A DNA stretch of 64,000 nt from Adineta ricciae (Eukaryota > Rotifera > Eurotatoria > Adinetida > Adinetidae). The notes below the pieces were generated by a model that ran no database searches, was not told where the DNA came from, and saw only the letters and a list, made by a program, of their open reading frames with translations. The position numbers were made by a program, and so were the translations under genes. The DNA is taken from positions 620,001 to 684,000 of the forward strand of contig CAJNOJ010000002.1 in assembly GCA_905250025.1 (NCBI GenBank), read 5' to 3'. Below, one piece after another: positions 13,248 to 26,424 of this stretch (position 1 is its first letter; each line of letters opens with the position of its first letter).

Positions 13248-13837
13248 ATGCTTGCCGGACCACCACCCACATATATTAGTCCTACTCTTCCATCAACAAT
13301 GCCTACCTCTTCACCTCCAACGTATACAAATCAGTTTCAACCACCGATTATGCCTCCTCATTTCCAACCATCCTATCCACCTCCCTCGTCTCAGACTTCA
13401 ATGGCGACCAACGGCATAAGTACGTTTTCTCACACAATTTATTTTCGCAAGGACGCATTCATATCGTTTAGACCGACCACCAATACAATATCCATATCTA
13501 AACTCAGGACTATTACCTCCATCGAGTCAATCTGATGCTTCGTCACCAATGGCAAATCCAAATTCTCAAATTTATGGGTCGCAGTCATCTTTTCCCAATT
13601 ATCAACCATCTCCAAATAATCAACCAACTATGTATCCACCAAATGTTCATCCTAACCCAATCCGACCACCCTCAGTTCATTATCCGAACTATCCTGGTCA
13701 GCCATTACCAACTGGATCTGTACAACCACAGCTTCCGCAGGCTCGCATTGATACTGACTCACTGCCCAGTGTTGTAAGTGTGATATTTCTCTACATTGAT
13801 ATGAAAATTACAAATCTATTCACAATAAATATTCTCG

Positions 13838-13868
<31 letters not shown>

Positions 13869-16800
13869 TCAAATCCTTGAACAAAGCCAAGAAAAGATTC
13901 AAGCACCGTTTGTCACAAGCACACCTGGTGCATTACCACCATTGGCAGGAACGAATTTCGTTTGTCAAGATCAAGGCAGTTGTAATCCACGTCTGATGCG
14001 TTCGACCACCTACACAATACCCAATACAGCGGATATGATTAAACAATCGCATATACCCATTGCGTTATCGATCTCACCATTAGCAAATCTACGAACGGAT
14101 GAAGTAACACTTGTTTCGTCTCATGTTTAAAGTGTAACTAAAATTTGATTTAGCTGGAACCACCATTGACTAATTTTGGTGATATTGGTCCAGTACGGTG
14201 CCAACGCTGTAAAGCATACATGTGCTCGTTCATGCAGTTCATAGATGGAGGAAAACGTTTTGTTTGCTGCTTTTGTGAAGCAACAACAGATGGTAAATTC
14301 AAAAATGAACTTTTTCATATCCCGATCAATACATTCTGCAATGTTTCTAGTGGTAAATGAATATTTTAATCATTTGGACCATACTGGTCGTCGCACAGAT
14401 TGTTATCAAAGACCTGAGCTTTGCCTTGGCTCGTATGAAGTTGCAGCAACAAAGCAATATTGTAAAGTATGCGTTCGACGATTTGTTTTCCCGTGTATTT
14501 GTGTTTCTTTTTACCTTGTTAGGATGAAAAATGGCCTGAACCGCCGGCATTCATTTTCATGATTGATGTGTCTTATAACAGCGTTCGTAGTGGTCTCGTG
14601 GATTATATATGTCATATTTTAAAAACTGATCTTCTTGATTATTTACCCAAGTACGATCCTTTTTTACCTAGTGATAATAATTGCTTCTTTTTCATATCTC
14701 AATAGAGACAAAAATGCTGAAACATCTACAGTACGAGTCGGCTTTGCAACATTCGACAAACAAGTCCATTTTTACAATATTCGAGTAAGATTCTAGCGTA
14801 TTTGCCTCTTGATATATCACATGACTCTCAACTTTGAACGATCATCTCGTAGGGAGCAAGTAGTATGATGTTTCTGTGTGCGTTCGTATATGCATGTTAC
14901 GCTTCATGTGTCTAATAGTCTATAACTCCATTCTTGCGCTTATAAACATATTCAATATTTTATTTAATTAGGATTCACTCGGACAACCACAAATGATGGT
15001 CGTTTCTGATCTCGAAGAAATATTTGTTCCTTTACTTGATGGCTTCCTTTGTTCACCGCAAACTTCACGTGGTGTGATCAATAGGTAAGCAAATGTTGAT
15101 AGTTCTTTCACATGTCTATCTTCGTTTCATTCATACGTCTAGTTTACTTGATCAAATTCCGAAAACATTTGTCAATTCACAAGAAACGGAAACTGTTCTA
15201 GCACCTGCTATCGACGCTGGTATTCAAGCTTTGAAAGTAGAATAACGTTGTATTAACCATTGTCAAAAGATCTATGTATGCTGACATTTAGGGAGCTAAT
15301 TGTGGGGGTAAAATCTATGTATTCTCAACAACCTTACCAATCGCTGTAGCACCAGGAAAATTATCTAATCGGGATGATAAGAAACTGCTCGGAACTGAAA
15401 AAGAATCAGTATGTTCTTTTCCAAATGTCGATGACTGACTATTAAAATGTTCTTGTTCAGACATTACTTTCTCCAGTGAATAACATCTATACTAAACTCG
15501 GTGAAGAATGTGCACAGAATGGTTGTGCTGTTGATCTCTTTGTTTTTCCTAACGCTTACTATGATTTGGCTACAATTGGCGAAGTCTGTCGAGTATCTGG
15601 TGGAGAGATTTATAAATTTAACTTTTTTTCAGTAAGTTCGTTCATGTTTGAATGAAAGATTCAAGTGAAATTTATCTTTTAGATTGAAAATGATGGCGAA
15701 CGTCTGTTAGATGAATTGAGACGTAATTTTCAACGAACGATCGGTTTTGATGCATTGATGCGCGTACGAACGAGTACAGGTATGTCAATCAATTCAATAG
15801 CCATTTGTGAAAAAGATTACCATTGATTTTCTAGGCATACGCCCTATTGACTTTCTTGGTAATTTTTATATGACGAATGCAACTGAAATGGTGTTTGGTG
15901 CCATTGATGCCGATAAATCAGTATCGGTCGAATTAAAACATGATGATAAACTATCTACCGATAGTAACACTTATATTCAAGTAAGTCACATTCGTTTCCC
16001 ATCGAAATCTTCATTTTGAAATTATCTATGAAAATAGGTTGCTTTACTTTACACGAGTATATCTGGACAACGTCGTTTGAGAATTCTTACCTTAGCATTA
16101 ACAGTTACATCAGCATACACATCATTCTATCCAGCATGTGATCTGGATACAATTATGAATTTTACAACGAAAGTTGGTCAGTATATAATAACGAAAAGAC
16201 AATGATGATATATCATGTTTTCTAATTCCGTAATTTAGCTGTTCGCTCTGTGTTGAATTCGACACCGAAAAGCATACGTAGTAGTATAACAACACAAGCT
16301 GCACATATGTTAGCCTGTTATCGAAAAAATTGTGCACAGGGTAGTGCCGCTGGTCAATTAATCTTACCTGATACATTAAAACTGTTACCAGTTTATTCAT
16401 CGTCATTGGTTAAATGCGATGCTCTAACTGGAAGTATGTCAAATAGTATTCACGATGAGACATTCTTTTTATCATACGCTAATCTCTATTTAGCTGTAAC
16501 ACTTAATACAGACGATCGAAGTTGGTTGATGCATCGCTTGATGTCAATGGATGTCAAAGGAACTTCGGCATATCTTTATCCCAGAATCTATCCATTGGTT
16601 TGTAGATAGTACCAAAAAAAAAGATTGATTTTCTACTGTGATTTTATGTTTAGCATACATTGGAAGAGGACCATGTTACACCTTCGATGATTCGATGTTC
16701 GTATGATCGTCTGTCTGATGCAGGAGCATATGTTATTGGTAAGATCAAAAGGTTTGCAATTGTTCGTTATTGATTATCATTTCAGAGAATGGACTTGTTA

Positions 16801-17238
16801 TGTACATCTGGCTCGGTAGTCAACTTGATCCAACATTTGTGCAATACGTATTTGGTCTTCAAGCAGCATCACAGATTCAACCAGAAAAAGTAGGAATACG
16901 ACGGACGCTAGGAATGGCCTGTACGAATAAAGTTTTCGTTTTGTTCTAGTGTCGTGTTGCTCAATTTGATAATCCACTATCGAAAAACGTTCGAGGCTTA
17001 TTAAATATGATTCGTGATGAACGAAACTCTCACATGAAAGTATGGCCATTGAAAATGGAAAGAAAAACACGCTTTAATGTGATCTTTGTCTTTTTAGCTA
17101 TTTGTCATTCAACAACGTGATTCAATGGAACCATTTTTCAAGAATTACCTGGTCGAAGATAAGAGTTTGACACGTGGTGCATCCTATATCGATTTTGTTT
17201 ATGAATTACATCGTGAAATTCGTAATATTCTTCAATAA
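13248..17238 (+). CDS. SEC24: SEC24-type COPII coat protein (SEC24C/D class)
   Basis: The cargo-binding subunit of the COPII inner coat, pairing with SEC23 at ER exit sites. The start is ATG 13248. About 14 exons are separated by short introns. An N-terminal Pro/Gln/Ser-rich arm precedes the core. The exon from 13867 encodes [14 protein letters not shown], the class C/D entry into the core. A zinc finger follows ([11 protein letters not shown], then RFVCCFC). Next come [17 protein letters not shown] and the trunk strand [18 protein letters not shown]. Trunk, beta-barrel and helical segments run through about 16600. The gelsolin-like domain contains [15 protein letters not shown]. The protein ends in [17 protein letters not shown]. 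The stop codon overlaps an AATAAA (17234-17239), so the 3'UTR may be very short. The 13838-13862 intron contains a (TA)n run. Confidence 0.93.
13838..13862. repeat. (TA)n microsatellite
   Basis: About 12 TA units inside a SEC24 intron, read directly from the sequence. Confidence 0.9.
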
Positions 17239-17696
17239 ATACGAGAAACAGTTCTCTTTTGTTTTCATTTATTAAACGGGACTTCACTTTTATCTAATTG
17301 TTTGTTTGTTTCTTGTTAGTATTTTTCCTCCTTTATTGTTATTGCTGTTGTTTGTCATCCGAACAGTTATGATCTGAGAAAAACGATATAAGAAAACTTC
17401 TCATTTTTATTGTTATTTATTTGCTCTATTTTAGCACATCTATCGTTATCTTATTTATTCCATCTGAATAAAAGAAAAAGCACAAATATCATTTGTACAA
17501 CTGACCATCCATACCAACTCGCATTGAAAACTACGCTGCAAGTGTTATATCTTTTGTTTATAGAAAAAAAACATTGTATCGTGAAAAAACTACTCAACTA
17601 AATTGCTATACATATATATCTACGAAAAAAGCTATATTCGTATAAAAAGGAATGTACAATTTGGTTTGTAAGATCTGTAAAAACAAGAATATATGC
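17239..17696. other. Convergent intergenic region
   Basis: AT-rich sequence between the 3' ends of SEC24 (plus) and the Ly6-like gene (minus). No gene is seen in it. Confidence 0.6.
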
Positions 17697-18221
17697 TTAG
17701 ATACGAATCGAGAGCAGTGCAATAAAAAAGAATATAAAAAATGATGGAATATGCAAACGAGATGTGCCATTGCAACCATCCGATGAACATGTATATGTGC
17801 ACGAATAATACATTTTTTCATCCTGAGGATATTTCACTTCAATACATTGATTATCCAAATCACGAGAACTACAAAAACGTTTTGTAGCCACAGCACCTAA
17901 ATACAGATTAAAACGATCCGATATGAAGATTATTGCGATGACTGACCTCCGAAAACAGCTATTGTCTTGATACAAAATCGTGCATCTTGGACGCCATCAG
18001 GTCCACCACATTCGACGGGTAGAATATCACGTCGTGTCCATGTTTCAGGACAATGTTCATCCTCTTTCGAGTCACAAACAAAACAACTTAATGCATTCGA
18101 CACTAGAATAAAGGAGATAATGAATGAAAACGAATAGAATACGTCTAAAAGAATTTCTACCATTGACAAAGACTGTTGTAAAGAAGATTAAACCGAGGAA
18201 GCACTTCGTCACGATTGTCAT
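17697..18221 (-). CDS. Ly6/uPAR (quiver/sleepless-like) GPI-anchored protein
   Basis: A small secreted three-finger protein. It starts at ATG 18219-18221 with a signal peptide (TKCFLGLIFFTTVFVN) and has three exons (18221 to about 18161, 18102-17947, 17896-17697). The mature part begins NALSCFVCDSKEDEHC. It shows the Ly6 cysteine pattern and ends SCTYTCSSDGCNG, the expected CN motif. A hydrophobic tail (IPSFFIFFFIALLSIRI) follows, typical of GPI attachment. The layout matches the invertebrate quiver/sleepless family, whose founding fly member modulates potassium channels and sleep. That role should not be assumed here. It converges on SEC24 and lies just downstream of two BAF genes on the same strand. 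Confidence 0.82.
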
Positions 18222-18361
18222 ATCTATAACAGTTCAGTTCACAGAATCATTATAACGAAATAAAAAAAAGGAGAGAAAAGAATAAGTTTTATTCTGAATC
18301 TTGTTTTACATATCTATACAACGAACAAACACAGAGAAAAAAAAACGCAAAAATAGGTGAT

Positions 18362-18688
18362 TTAGAGAAATTGTGAGCAGAATGCATCGATAGCATCTGC
18401 ACATTGTTTCGCTTGATGACGATTGGCCCCAGCATTGTCACGAATCCAAAGTTCAAAGTATTCTTTATTCTTCAACAATGTCAAATAAACACCTAACAAT
18501 TCGTAAGCCTTAAAATGAAATCAAATGATAAAATGCATAGATACGAAAAGGAGACATACTCGTGTAATACCAGCTCCTTCCAAATGACTTGCTAATTTTG
18601 GTCCTAAACCAGGTACTTCACTAAGAAGCTTGTCTTTTAATGGTTCGCCCGTGAAATCACGAAACTTCTGTGATGTTGTCGAAGACAT
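18362..18688 (-). CDS. BANF1: Barrier-to-autointegration factor, copy A
   Basis: A 91-residue DNA-bridging chromatin protein that binds dsDNA and LEM-domain proteins and helps rebuild the nuclear envelope. Two exons are joined in phase 0 after residue 43 (AGITR, then AYELLG). The start MSSTTSQKFRDF matches the BAF N-terminus (TSQKHRDF). PGLGPKLASHLEGAG is the helix-hairpin-helix. The C-terminus has LWIRDNAGANRHQAKQC, equivalent to the conserved WLKD..GAN..Q segment. Length agrees with the usual 89 residues. The ATG is 117 bp downstream of the stop of copy B, in tandem on the same strand. Confidence 0.93.
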
Positions 18689-18805
18689 AATCTACAAATA
18701 AACGAAATAGAGTATTTTTTATTTTAACAAGAAAAAGAAAAGCACAACATCATCTTAAACTTCTGTAATATCTGCACACAAACAAAAAAAAACTACACAG
18801 ATCTA

Positions 18806-19132
18806 TTAAATAAATGCTTCAGCCCAATCGGCGAACGCTTGTGCTGCCGATTTGGCTTGATGACTATTTGCACCACATTGTGTCTGAATCCAGTCTTGAA
18901 ATTCTTCAAGATCTTTATTACACAAGAGATATTTGCCAAATAAAGTATAGGCCTAAAAGAAAACGATGTCGATATTTTGTCTTCGCAAGAAAAACCTACG
19001 TACTCTTTCGTAACCAGCGTCGGATAATTTCGTTCCAAGGACATCACCGATACCTGGAACATCTCGAATACTCTTGTCACCGATAGGTTCGGCCATAAAT
19101 TCACGAAACTTTTGCGTTGTTGATGAACTCAT
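18806..19132 (-). CDS. BANF1: Barrier-to-autointegration factor, copy B
   Basis: A second BAF paralogue, also 91 residues, with its intron (18953-19003) at exactly the same place: phase 0 after residue 43 (DAGYER, then AYTLFG). The N-terminus is MSSSTTQKFREFMAEPIGDK, nearer to the canonical BAF start than copy A. The hairpin-helix is VPGIGDVLGTKL, and the C-terminal part has DWIQTQCGANSHQAK. The product should bridge DNA ends and tether chromatin to the nuclear lamina. It is transcribed divergently from TRPM. The shared intron shows that the two copies arose by tandem DNA duplication; their many differences suggest the event is old. Confidence 0.94.
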
Positions 19133-19638
19133 CGTGTTTGATATGATGGTTGAAATGAACGAATGAATGAAAAAAGTCTTCTTTCTTTACATCTGTCAAC
19201 CATAGAGAGCGAATGATTCACATCGAAGAATTCTCATTGGTTGACTCATTAATGGCATCTATTGGTCAGTCATCCACCCGCCCGCAAGCATCGATGAATC
19301 ATCTCATGAAGAACAAACTCGAAATATATATATAATGAACTTGGTAAATTAATAGTAACATCTATTAAGCAATATTTCAAGGTGAATTAGTCTGTTCTTG
19401 TTTTGATTCATCGCGTGTATACTACTGTCAAATGATTGTTGGCTTGAAGAACGTACATATTTGACGTCTATTGAATATTCTTCAAGCATAAAAGTTCGAA
19501 CGACTCAGTTGAAATATAAGTATGCGTAAATAGATTACAAGGAGAGGAAAAGATGAATACTGTTCGTTCTTTTTGCTTTCACTTCTGTTCTTCCAGATTA
19601 ATGCGTTCTTTTTCGACGAAGACATACACAGATCGGCA
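19133..19638. other. Divergent promoter region, BAF copy B / TRPM
   Basis: A 0.5 kb stretch between two divergent starts, with a CCAAT-like box in reverse (attgg near 19238 and 19260). The in-frame TRPM reading extends leftwards to a ttccag acceptor at about 19600, so a short upstream TRPM exon may be here. Confidence 0.45.
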
Positions 19639-22600
19639 ATGACAACGACAACGACTTCGGCTTTACTTTCCGACAATGCCAATAGAATCTTTTCAACATT
19701 AATACCTGGACCCAATCGAGCCCCAAGTCATCAGTTGTACAACGCAATCGGCGTCAAATCATATGGAACCATCACTTGTATGAAAAACAAATGCATTATA
19801 AATAAATACCCGAATAGTCTTTTGTTAAGTTCCCGATAACAAGTCTAATCATGCTGAGTTTATTCGTATACCACCAGATGCATCAGTTTCACACGTCAAA
19901 GAATTACTTAATAAGCAATGGTGTCATGGAGTGAGTTTGCTCATTTTGAGGAATATGATTATGATTGTTGTTTTTCTTCTAGCGTCCGTCACTGGTAATT
20001 TCTGTGACGGGTGGTGCAAAAGAGTACAATATGAAACCAAAGCTATTACGAGCATTTCGACGAGGTCTCCTCAAAGTCGCTCGAACAACTGGTATGATAA
20101 ATTTGTCATATTCTGTCTTTTATTTTTGTTCATGAGAACATCGAATGTCTGAGAAAAGCAATCCTTGCATTCGGTACATTTATCCTTTGATTCGATTCTA
20201 GGTGCATGGATTATTACTGGCGGCATGAATACAGGTATCATGAAACTTGTCGGTGAGATTGTTCAAATAAATCCTGATCGTTCTCGACCAATTCATCTAA
20301 TTGTAAGTTAAACTAAACAAGTAGTTGAGAAAGTCTTATGAATTATAATAATCTCAATAGGGTATTGCTACATGGGGTTGTGTATCTGGTTGTCAACAGC
20401 TTGATGTACGTGGTTCGAAAGTTCCCTATTTAAAACCTCGTAGTGAACAGAAAGGGGAAGCACCACTGGAATCAAATCATACTGAGTTTATTTTTGTCGA
20501 TGATGGGACTGAACGAAAATATGGTCGAGAAATTTCATTTCGTGCTAAACTTGAACAAGCAATATCCGGTGGATTCTTTGCATCGAAATCTACATCGGCA
20601 ACTAGTCAAACTAATGCTATCACTACCAGTTTAACAGGTCCTACATCGATGAGACAAGAACAATCGGGTAAAGAAAAACATGATTATGGCATATTTGTCT
20701 TAATAACCGATCTCATGATCTCGTAGATCCAGTACCAGTCGTTCTTCTCGTGGTGGAAGGAGGTCCAAATACTGTTCGAACAGGTAGAAACACACAGATT
20801 TTATCTGTGCTATTCATTTAGATCTTTTGTTTAAGTTCACGAAGCTGTTGTTCAAAATAATATACCAGCAGTTTTTCTCGAAGGAACAGGACGTTGCTGC
20901 GATTTGTTTTCAAAAGCTTATTTGCTGTACAATGAAAATCGTCAAAAACTAGACCTCACTGACGAAGCAATTGCCAAGTTTGTCCTTCGAATCACGTTTC
21001 TATACTTACAGCAAAACATTCTTCACATTTTAGTACCGATCCTGCTATTATCGCAAAGCGTTTCGATGAATTAAAAAATAAACTTCGAGACGAACTCAAA
21101 GAAGAACTTCAGGCCATTAGTGGCGCAGCTGATCCGTTGACGAGTACAACTAATAAAACGCCGAAGAAGAGTGCGACGGCAACCCCGGATAAGAGTGCTC
21201 GCGTTGTCGACACAACTGACTATTTCGAATTAGTTTACGAATGCATTCGTACACGACAACGATTTCTAAATATAATTAGTCTAAATTCACGTAATCCAGT
21301 CGAACCAGATATCGATTTAGTTATTCTACAAGCATTACTAAGCGGTAAATATCGATGAAAGTTGCTCGACTAGAAATGTTTCTTTCTGTTGTTTAGCTAC
21401 ATCGGGTAGTGATACGAGTAAAACAAGTATGCAACGAAAGCGCGAACAACTCCATCTGGCATTAGAATGGAATCGTGTTGATATCGCAAAAAATTGTATT
21501 ATGAAAAACGATCGAGACTGGGAGGTAAGATGATTTGATAAATCGTTTGCTCTCGATGATAATTTCGCACTATGAATATTAGAAAATAGACTTGCGTGAT
21601 TTATTCAAACGAGCATTGAACAATGATCAAGTTGCATTTGTCAAATTATTTCTCGATCATGATTTTTCTCTAACTGATTTCTTCCGAGACCAAGAGGAAT
21701 TCGTTACATTATACAAAATCGATCAATGCGATGTAAGATCCTTTTTTTGCCATTGAATATTGTAAATACGAAAATGTTATTGCGTTCCAGGTCGACACGT
21801 TTTCAAGTATTACTACCGATCCACTACGAAGAATTTACAAGAAAAAAATTCAACCATGGATCGGAGACTTCTTCGATGTCAACGCGGTATTTCCTTCCAG
21901 TGATACATCTTCCAGCCATGAAGCTATCAATGACAATGGAAATAAGTCATGCTTCTGTTGTGAATCACGACGCCATCGGACAAATGCAAGTATTGATCGT
22001 GATGGAAGTATTCATTCAGAAGGTAAATTCGAAATGATGAAATGAATATCTCTACAATTAATGTGTCTTCTAACAGATGATTTCTCTTTTCTCAGTTAAA
22101 TGAATTTTCTATCAAGGATGTCTCAAATGACCAGATTCCGTAGGCATAGTTTTCTTTTGCATGTTGCAATGGGATTTTTTGTTGCATGAGGTCGAATGCA
22201 TTTTTCCTATACAATTTCAATCAAGAATGAATTATAAACATGTTATAGTCAATCTCACATAAATCCAATCCAGAACAGATTCTCTGACAGCAATTCTAAT
22301 TCGTTTTGTTATTTATGTTACGTAGGATCGACAGCATATTGCAATGGACACATCGATATCGACAAAGAATTGTTTCTTTGGTCGGTAATTGAAGGTCGAC
22401 GAGATTTTGCTTTGCTATTTTGGTCTCGTGGCAAAAATAAGATTTGTAAGTGAACTCCTTGACCTTGACATTCATCTAGAGCCGCTTGTCATTAGGCGCA
22501 GCATTGATTGCTGCATTGATCTATCGAAAACGTGCACGTCGAGATAACGATGCGAGTTACAATGAATCAGCTGATGAATTCGAAAACTTAGCTGTACAAA

Positions 22601-25600
22601 TTTTGGATAAATTCTATCAATCAAGTGAGCATGCATGTACACAAGCAATCATACGAGAAATCCCAGCGTTTGGCAATGTGACATGGTTGCAAGTAGCCGT
22701 TGCTGCCGAAGCGAAACAGTTTATCGCACAACGAGCGGTTCAAGATGTCCTCAATAACATTTGGTATGTGTTCAAAAGCGGCTGTGGATATGAAACAAAG
22801 TTGTTGCTTTGCCCGTTCGATTTAGGTATGGCTGTATTGATCATCATCGTGTTTTGAATTTCACCATCGTCTTCTCAACAATCAATCTGTGGTATAGCGG
22901 ATTTCTTCCGTATGAAAAGGAACTAGTGGCGACCAATGATGACATTTCATTCGTCGAAGTAAGTTTCAACGACTTGATGAGACTCTAGGTCGACCTATAC
23001 CAATTTCTAGAATCGAACGAGTAGCAAACAGAAATTATCAAAAGAATCGCACGAGAAAAGAAGATTATTGAACAGGTAATCATACATTTCGCTTCAGATG
23101 TCATGTTTTTTATATATGAAATCGTAGTTTATAATCATGTGAGTATTTGCCGTAAGATATCGAATATTCTCTATTTTGTGTCATGCTTTGAAATGTTCTG
23201 CACTATTGAAATTCATATCAATGATGCTTAAAAAGGTTTTCTTGCCGTGCTACATAAATCTCATTTGCAAATCGTTGTTTCAGTTGAAATCAAGTATTCG
23301 TAGCACATTATTCTCTCTAGATTTCAATCTCGAAGTGTCTTTCTTTAATCATTCGATATCTGTATCGTTTTTCTAGGAAAAAAGACATAGTTTCTATGCA
23401 ATTATTACAAGTTTCAACGGACGGAAGTAATTCTCCCGTCGACTTCGTCGATGTTGGTTGTTGGGAAAAGTAAACATAATGATTAATAGATATTTGAAAA
23501 AAAAACGCAAATCTTAATCTTAGCTACTCACATTTGCTATGCCTTTTCTTTCTTTATAAACTAACACTACTAAATCTTTAATTATTTCATTATTTATTAG
23601 AATTGAAGAAATCTCCAAATCCTCATCTTTTTTGTTTAGTACCAGAACGAAAGTTTCGGACTATTTTGTCAACATCAAAACGTTCTTGTCCGCTCCATAC
23701 GTTAAATATCTTTATAATTTAGTAAATATCGTTTTCAACTTAATATATCCTCATGACATTCACTTTTGTAGTACTTCCATGTCTTATTTTTACTACTTTT
23801 CTCGTACGTAATATTATGCGATTTCTTTCCACTTTACAATTTTCCAATGGATAAATGTGGAGTGTTCACTGTACCAGCTAATCGAAATATTAGTGTTACG
23901 GATAATGACAGTGATCAAATGGCAGGTAGTCGTAACAATAGTTCAAGAAAATCCATTCCGTATGGTTTCCAACAACGTTCGCGGCCCGCTGATTCAGAAA
24001 TTTTACTTGCTATTTGGGTTATGACGTTACTTTTCGAGGAAATTCGTCAAGTAATTCTTTTTTCATTTGCGTTGATATCTACTTGACGTTTGTATTCGTA
24101 GCTTTTCTCAACGGAAGCACAGTCGAAACGAAATGCTATCACAGCTTATTTCAAAATCTTCTGGAATAAACTAGATGTTTTAGCCATTGTGTTATTTTTC
24201 ATTGGCTTTACTCTTCGATTTGTGCCGATATCCGAATGTTTCTGTGCTGCACGAATTGTCCTTTCCGTGGATTTGACAATCTGGTTCATGCGTTCATTGG
24301 ATATCTTTGCTGCTGTTAAACGTCTTGGTCCCAAACTTGTGATGATCGGAGAGATGGTGAGTACAGTTTCTTTCCTATTAATTTGATTGTTTTGAAAATG
24401 ATTCCGTTCTTTTTTCAAAGGTACATGATCTGAAGTTTTTTATGCTAATGTTAATTGTGTTTATTTTGGCATTTGGTGTATCATCTTACAGTCTTATTTA
24501 TGGCGTACAAAAATTCTCATGGCATTTACCACGTGAAATTGTTAATCTTGCATATTGGCAAATCTTCGGTGAACTCAATGCTTTGGAAACATTCGAGCGT
24601 AAGTCAATGATTTCCCGAACAAAACAATCACATTCTCTGTTGTTCTTTAAGATAATTACAAAGCCAATGGTTACGCTGCATTTATATTACTCGTGGCCTA
24701 CATGGCAGTTGTCAGTATTCTTTTGGTCAATCTACTCATTGCCATGTTCAGGTATGAATATGCAAACATTCCTTCTTGTTCTTTTATGAAAATCCTGTGA
24801 TATTTTAGTAATACGTTTGATCGTCTTCAAACAGATACTGATCGTATCTGGAAATTTCAACGGTATTCCTTAGTATGCGAATATTTATCTCGACCATCAT
24901 TGCCACCACCACTCATTCTTGTCTCGCATTTCTGGCGATTTATATTATACACATCGGCTCGGTGTATTCGTTCACAATGTATACAGAACAAATATCGAGA
25001 ACATTCAAGTCGAACAAAATATAGTAAAGCATATCAATAGTACAAAAGTTTGATTGTACGAGATTCCTTCCACTATTTAGAAAAGCGTCTGAATGAAAAG
25101 CTTACATCAATCATCGAAATTGCCGAAGATGCACTTGGCGATGAAGTCTTTTACAATCATCTGAAAGAAGGTCGAAAATTAGTGGACGAAGTTGATTTAG
25201 ACGAAGAACGAGTGTTCGTTTAAATATCTTCACATAAATTGTCATCTTCTCTGGATATTGTTTTAGAAATTCTCCACATGACACGATGTTTGCCAAAATT
25301 CGCACATTAGAAAATCGAATCCAAACAATGAACAATCAAGTAATGAGCACTTTTGCATATCTTTTTTCATTCTCTTGTTTACTTCATAGCAAGCACATAT
25401 GTTTGAATATCTCGAATGTTTAATGGATGGTCTGAAAAGCATAGGCGGTGATCGTATTCGAACACCTGAAGGACGTCGTTTCGATCCTGATGAAGCATGT
25501 ACGTATATTTGTATGAGAACTCTCATTATTTCTATATCTTTCATCACCGAGAAAAAAGAAACGAATATTTTACTGGAAGCTAAGAAATGTTTTGTATATA

Positions 25601-25997
25601 TTCAAATAGTTGATGATTCGAGTACTGGAAATCAACCGAAACAAGCTTACCGGCGAGAATCAAATTTTGCCGAATACCGCTCGCGTTCGAGTTCTTTGTT
25701 TGATGATCAACAAACTCAAATGCTGAACTTTTTTCCTCCGCGTAAAAACGTAATTGAATGCCATAGCCAAATCCTCCGACATATATATATATAGCTATTT
25801 TTTAACAAACATTCATTTATCTATTTAACCAAAGCACGATATATAAAACTACATTTATATCTCATTTTTTATTTAGTGGTGTCTATGTATGAATAGTAAT
25901 ATAATTTTTCTTTCTTTATGTTTTAGTAAACAATTCACAGGTAGATGATGACATATTGCTCAATAGTTACCATTATGCTGGCTACCATTCAATCTGA
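19639..25997 (+). CDS. TRPM-family cation channel
   Basis: A melastatin-type TRP channel, a tetrameric membrane cation channel. The first in-frame ATG is 19639; an upstream exon is possible. The N-terminal homology region includes FIRIPPDASVSHVKELL, SLVISVTGGAKEYNMKPK, TTGAWIITGGMNTGIMK and VVLLVVEGGPNTV. It is followed by ankyrin-like helices (exons about 21398-22490) and six transmembrane segments from about 23990. The pore exon reads REIVNLAYWQIFGEL; S6 is SILLVNLLIAMFSNTFDRLQ, and the TRP box is IWKFQRY. Intron 25024-25080 (57 bp) removes an apparent in-frame stop. A coiled coil follows (TMFAKIRTLENRIQTM). The favoured last exon is 25941-25997 (VDDDILLNSYHYAGYHSI). Without that last splice the frame closes at 25794. 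No kinase or NUDIX domain is present. AATAAA is at 26361. About 20 exons. Confidence 0.88.
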
Positions 25998-26424
25998 TTA
26001 TTTGCATTTCTTACTAATCGCTTTTGATTGGAATCTAATTTATTAATAATCTTTCTCAATGCTGCTAACAATCTCCTTAACAAAACGCACGAATTGATCA
26101 AAACTACAACCTTATTGCTTCTGTTTTTCTTTCTATGTTTAGGATTCAATTCTTCATCAAATAGCAATTGGAGTAGAAGTTTGAATATCTCCTTTAGAAA
26201 CTCAGTTTTTGATGTTTTTTCTTTTGTACTCTTATATTCCAAACGAATCATCATGTTTGCATGTTTTGTTCATACGCTTACAGACATATTAGTACATTAA
26301 TCAGAATAATAATCGTTTGCTTTTTTTGTCAATATTCTCGGTTTTTTTCTCATATAATCAAATAAAAGTGATCTTAGAAACACATTTCGATGAATGAATT
26401 GTTGACTGGTTTTCTTTCTTCAAG
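25998..26424 (+). other. TRPM 3'UTR and RBX2 upstream region
   Basis: Pyrimidine-rich 3'UTR with AATAAA at 26361-26366, about 60 bp before the RBX2 start. No coding exon is visible. Confidence 0.55.

Noticed and set aside
13838..13862. (TA)n run considered as a telomere- or transposon-related repeat
   Set aside because: It is a plain dinucleotide microsatellite inside an intron. No telomere-type G-rich repeat is present in the window.
25024..25080. In-frame TAG (25038-25040) in TRPM that suggested a pseudogene or stop-codon read-through
   Set aside because: A 57 bp GT-AG intron (GTAAAG donor, TTTAG acceptor) spans the stop and keeps the frame, and it matches the usual intron size here.
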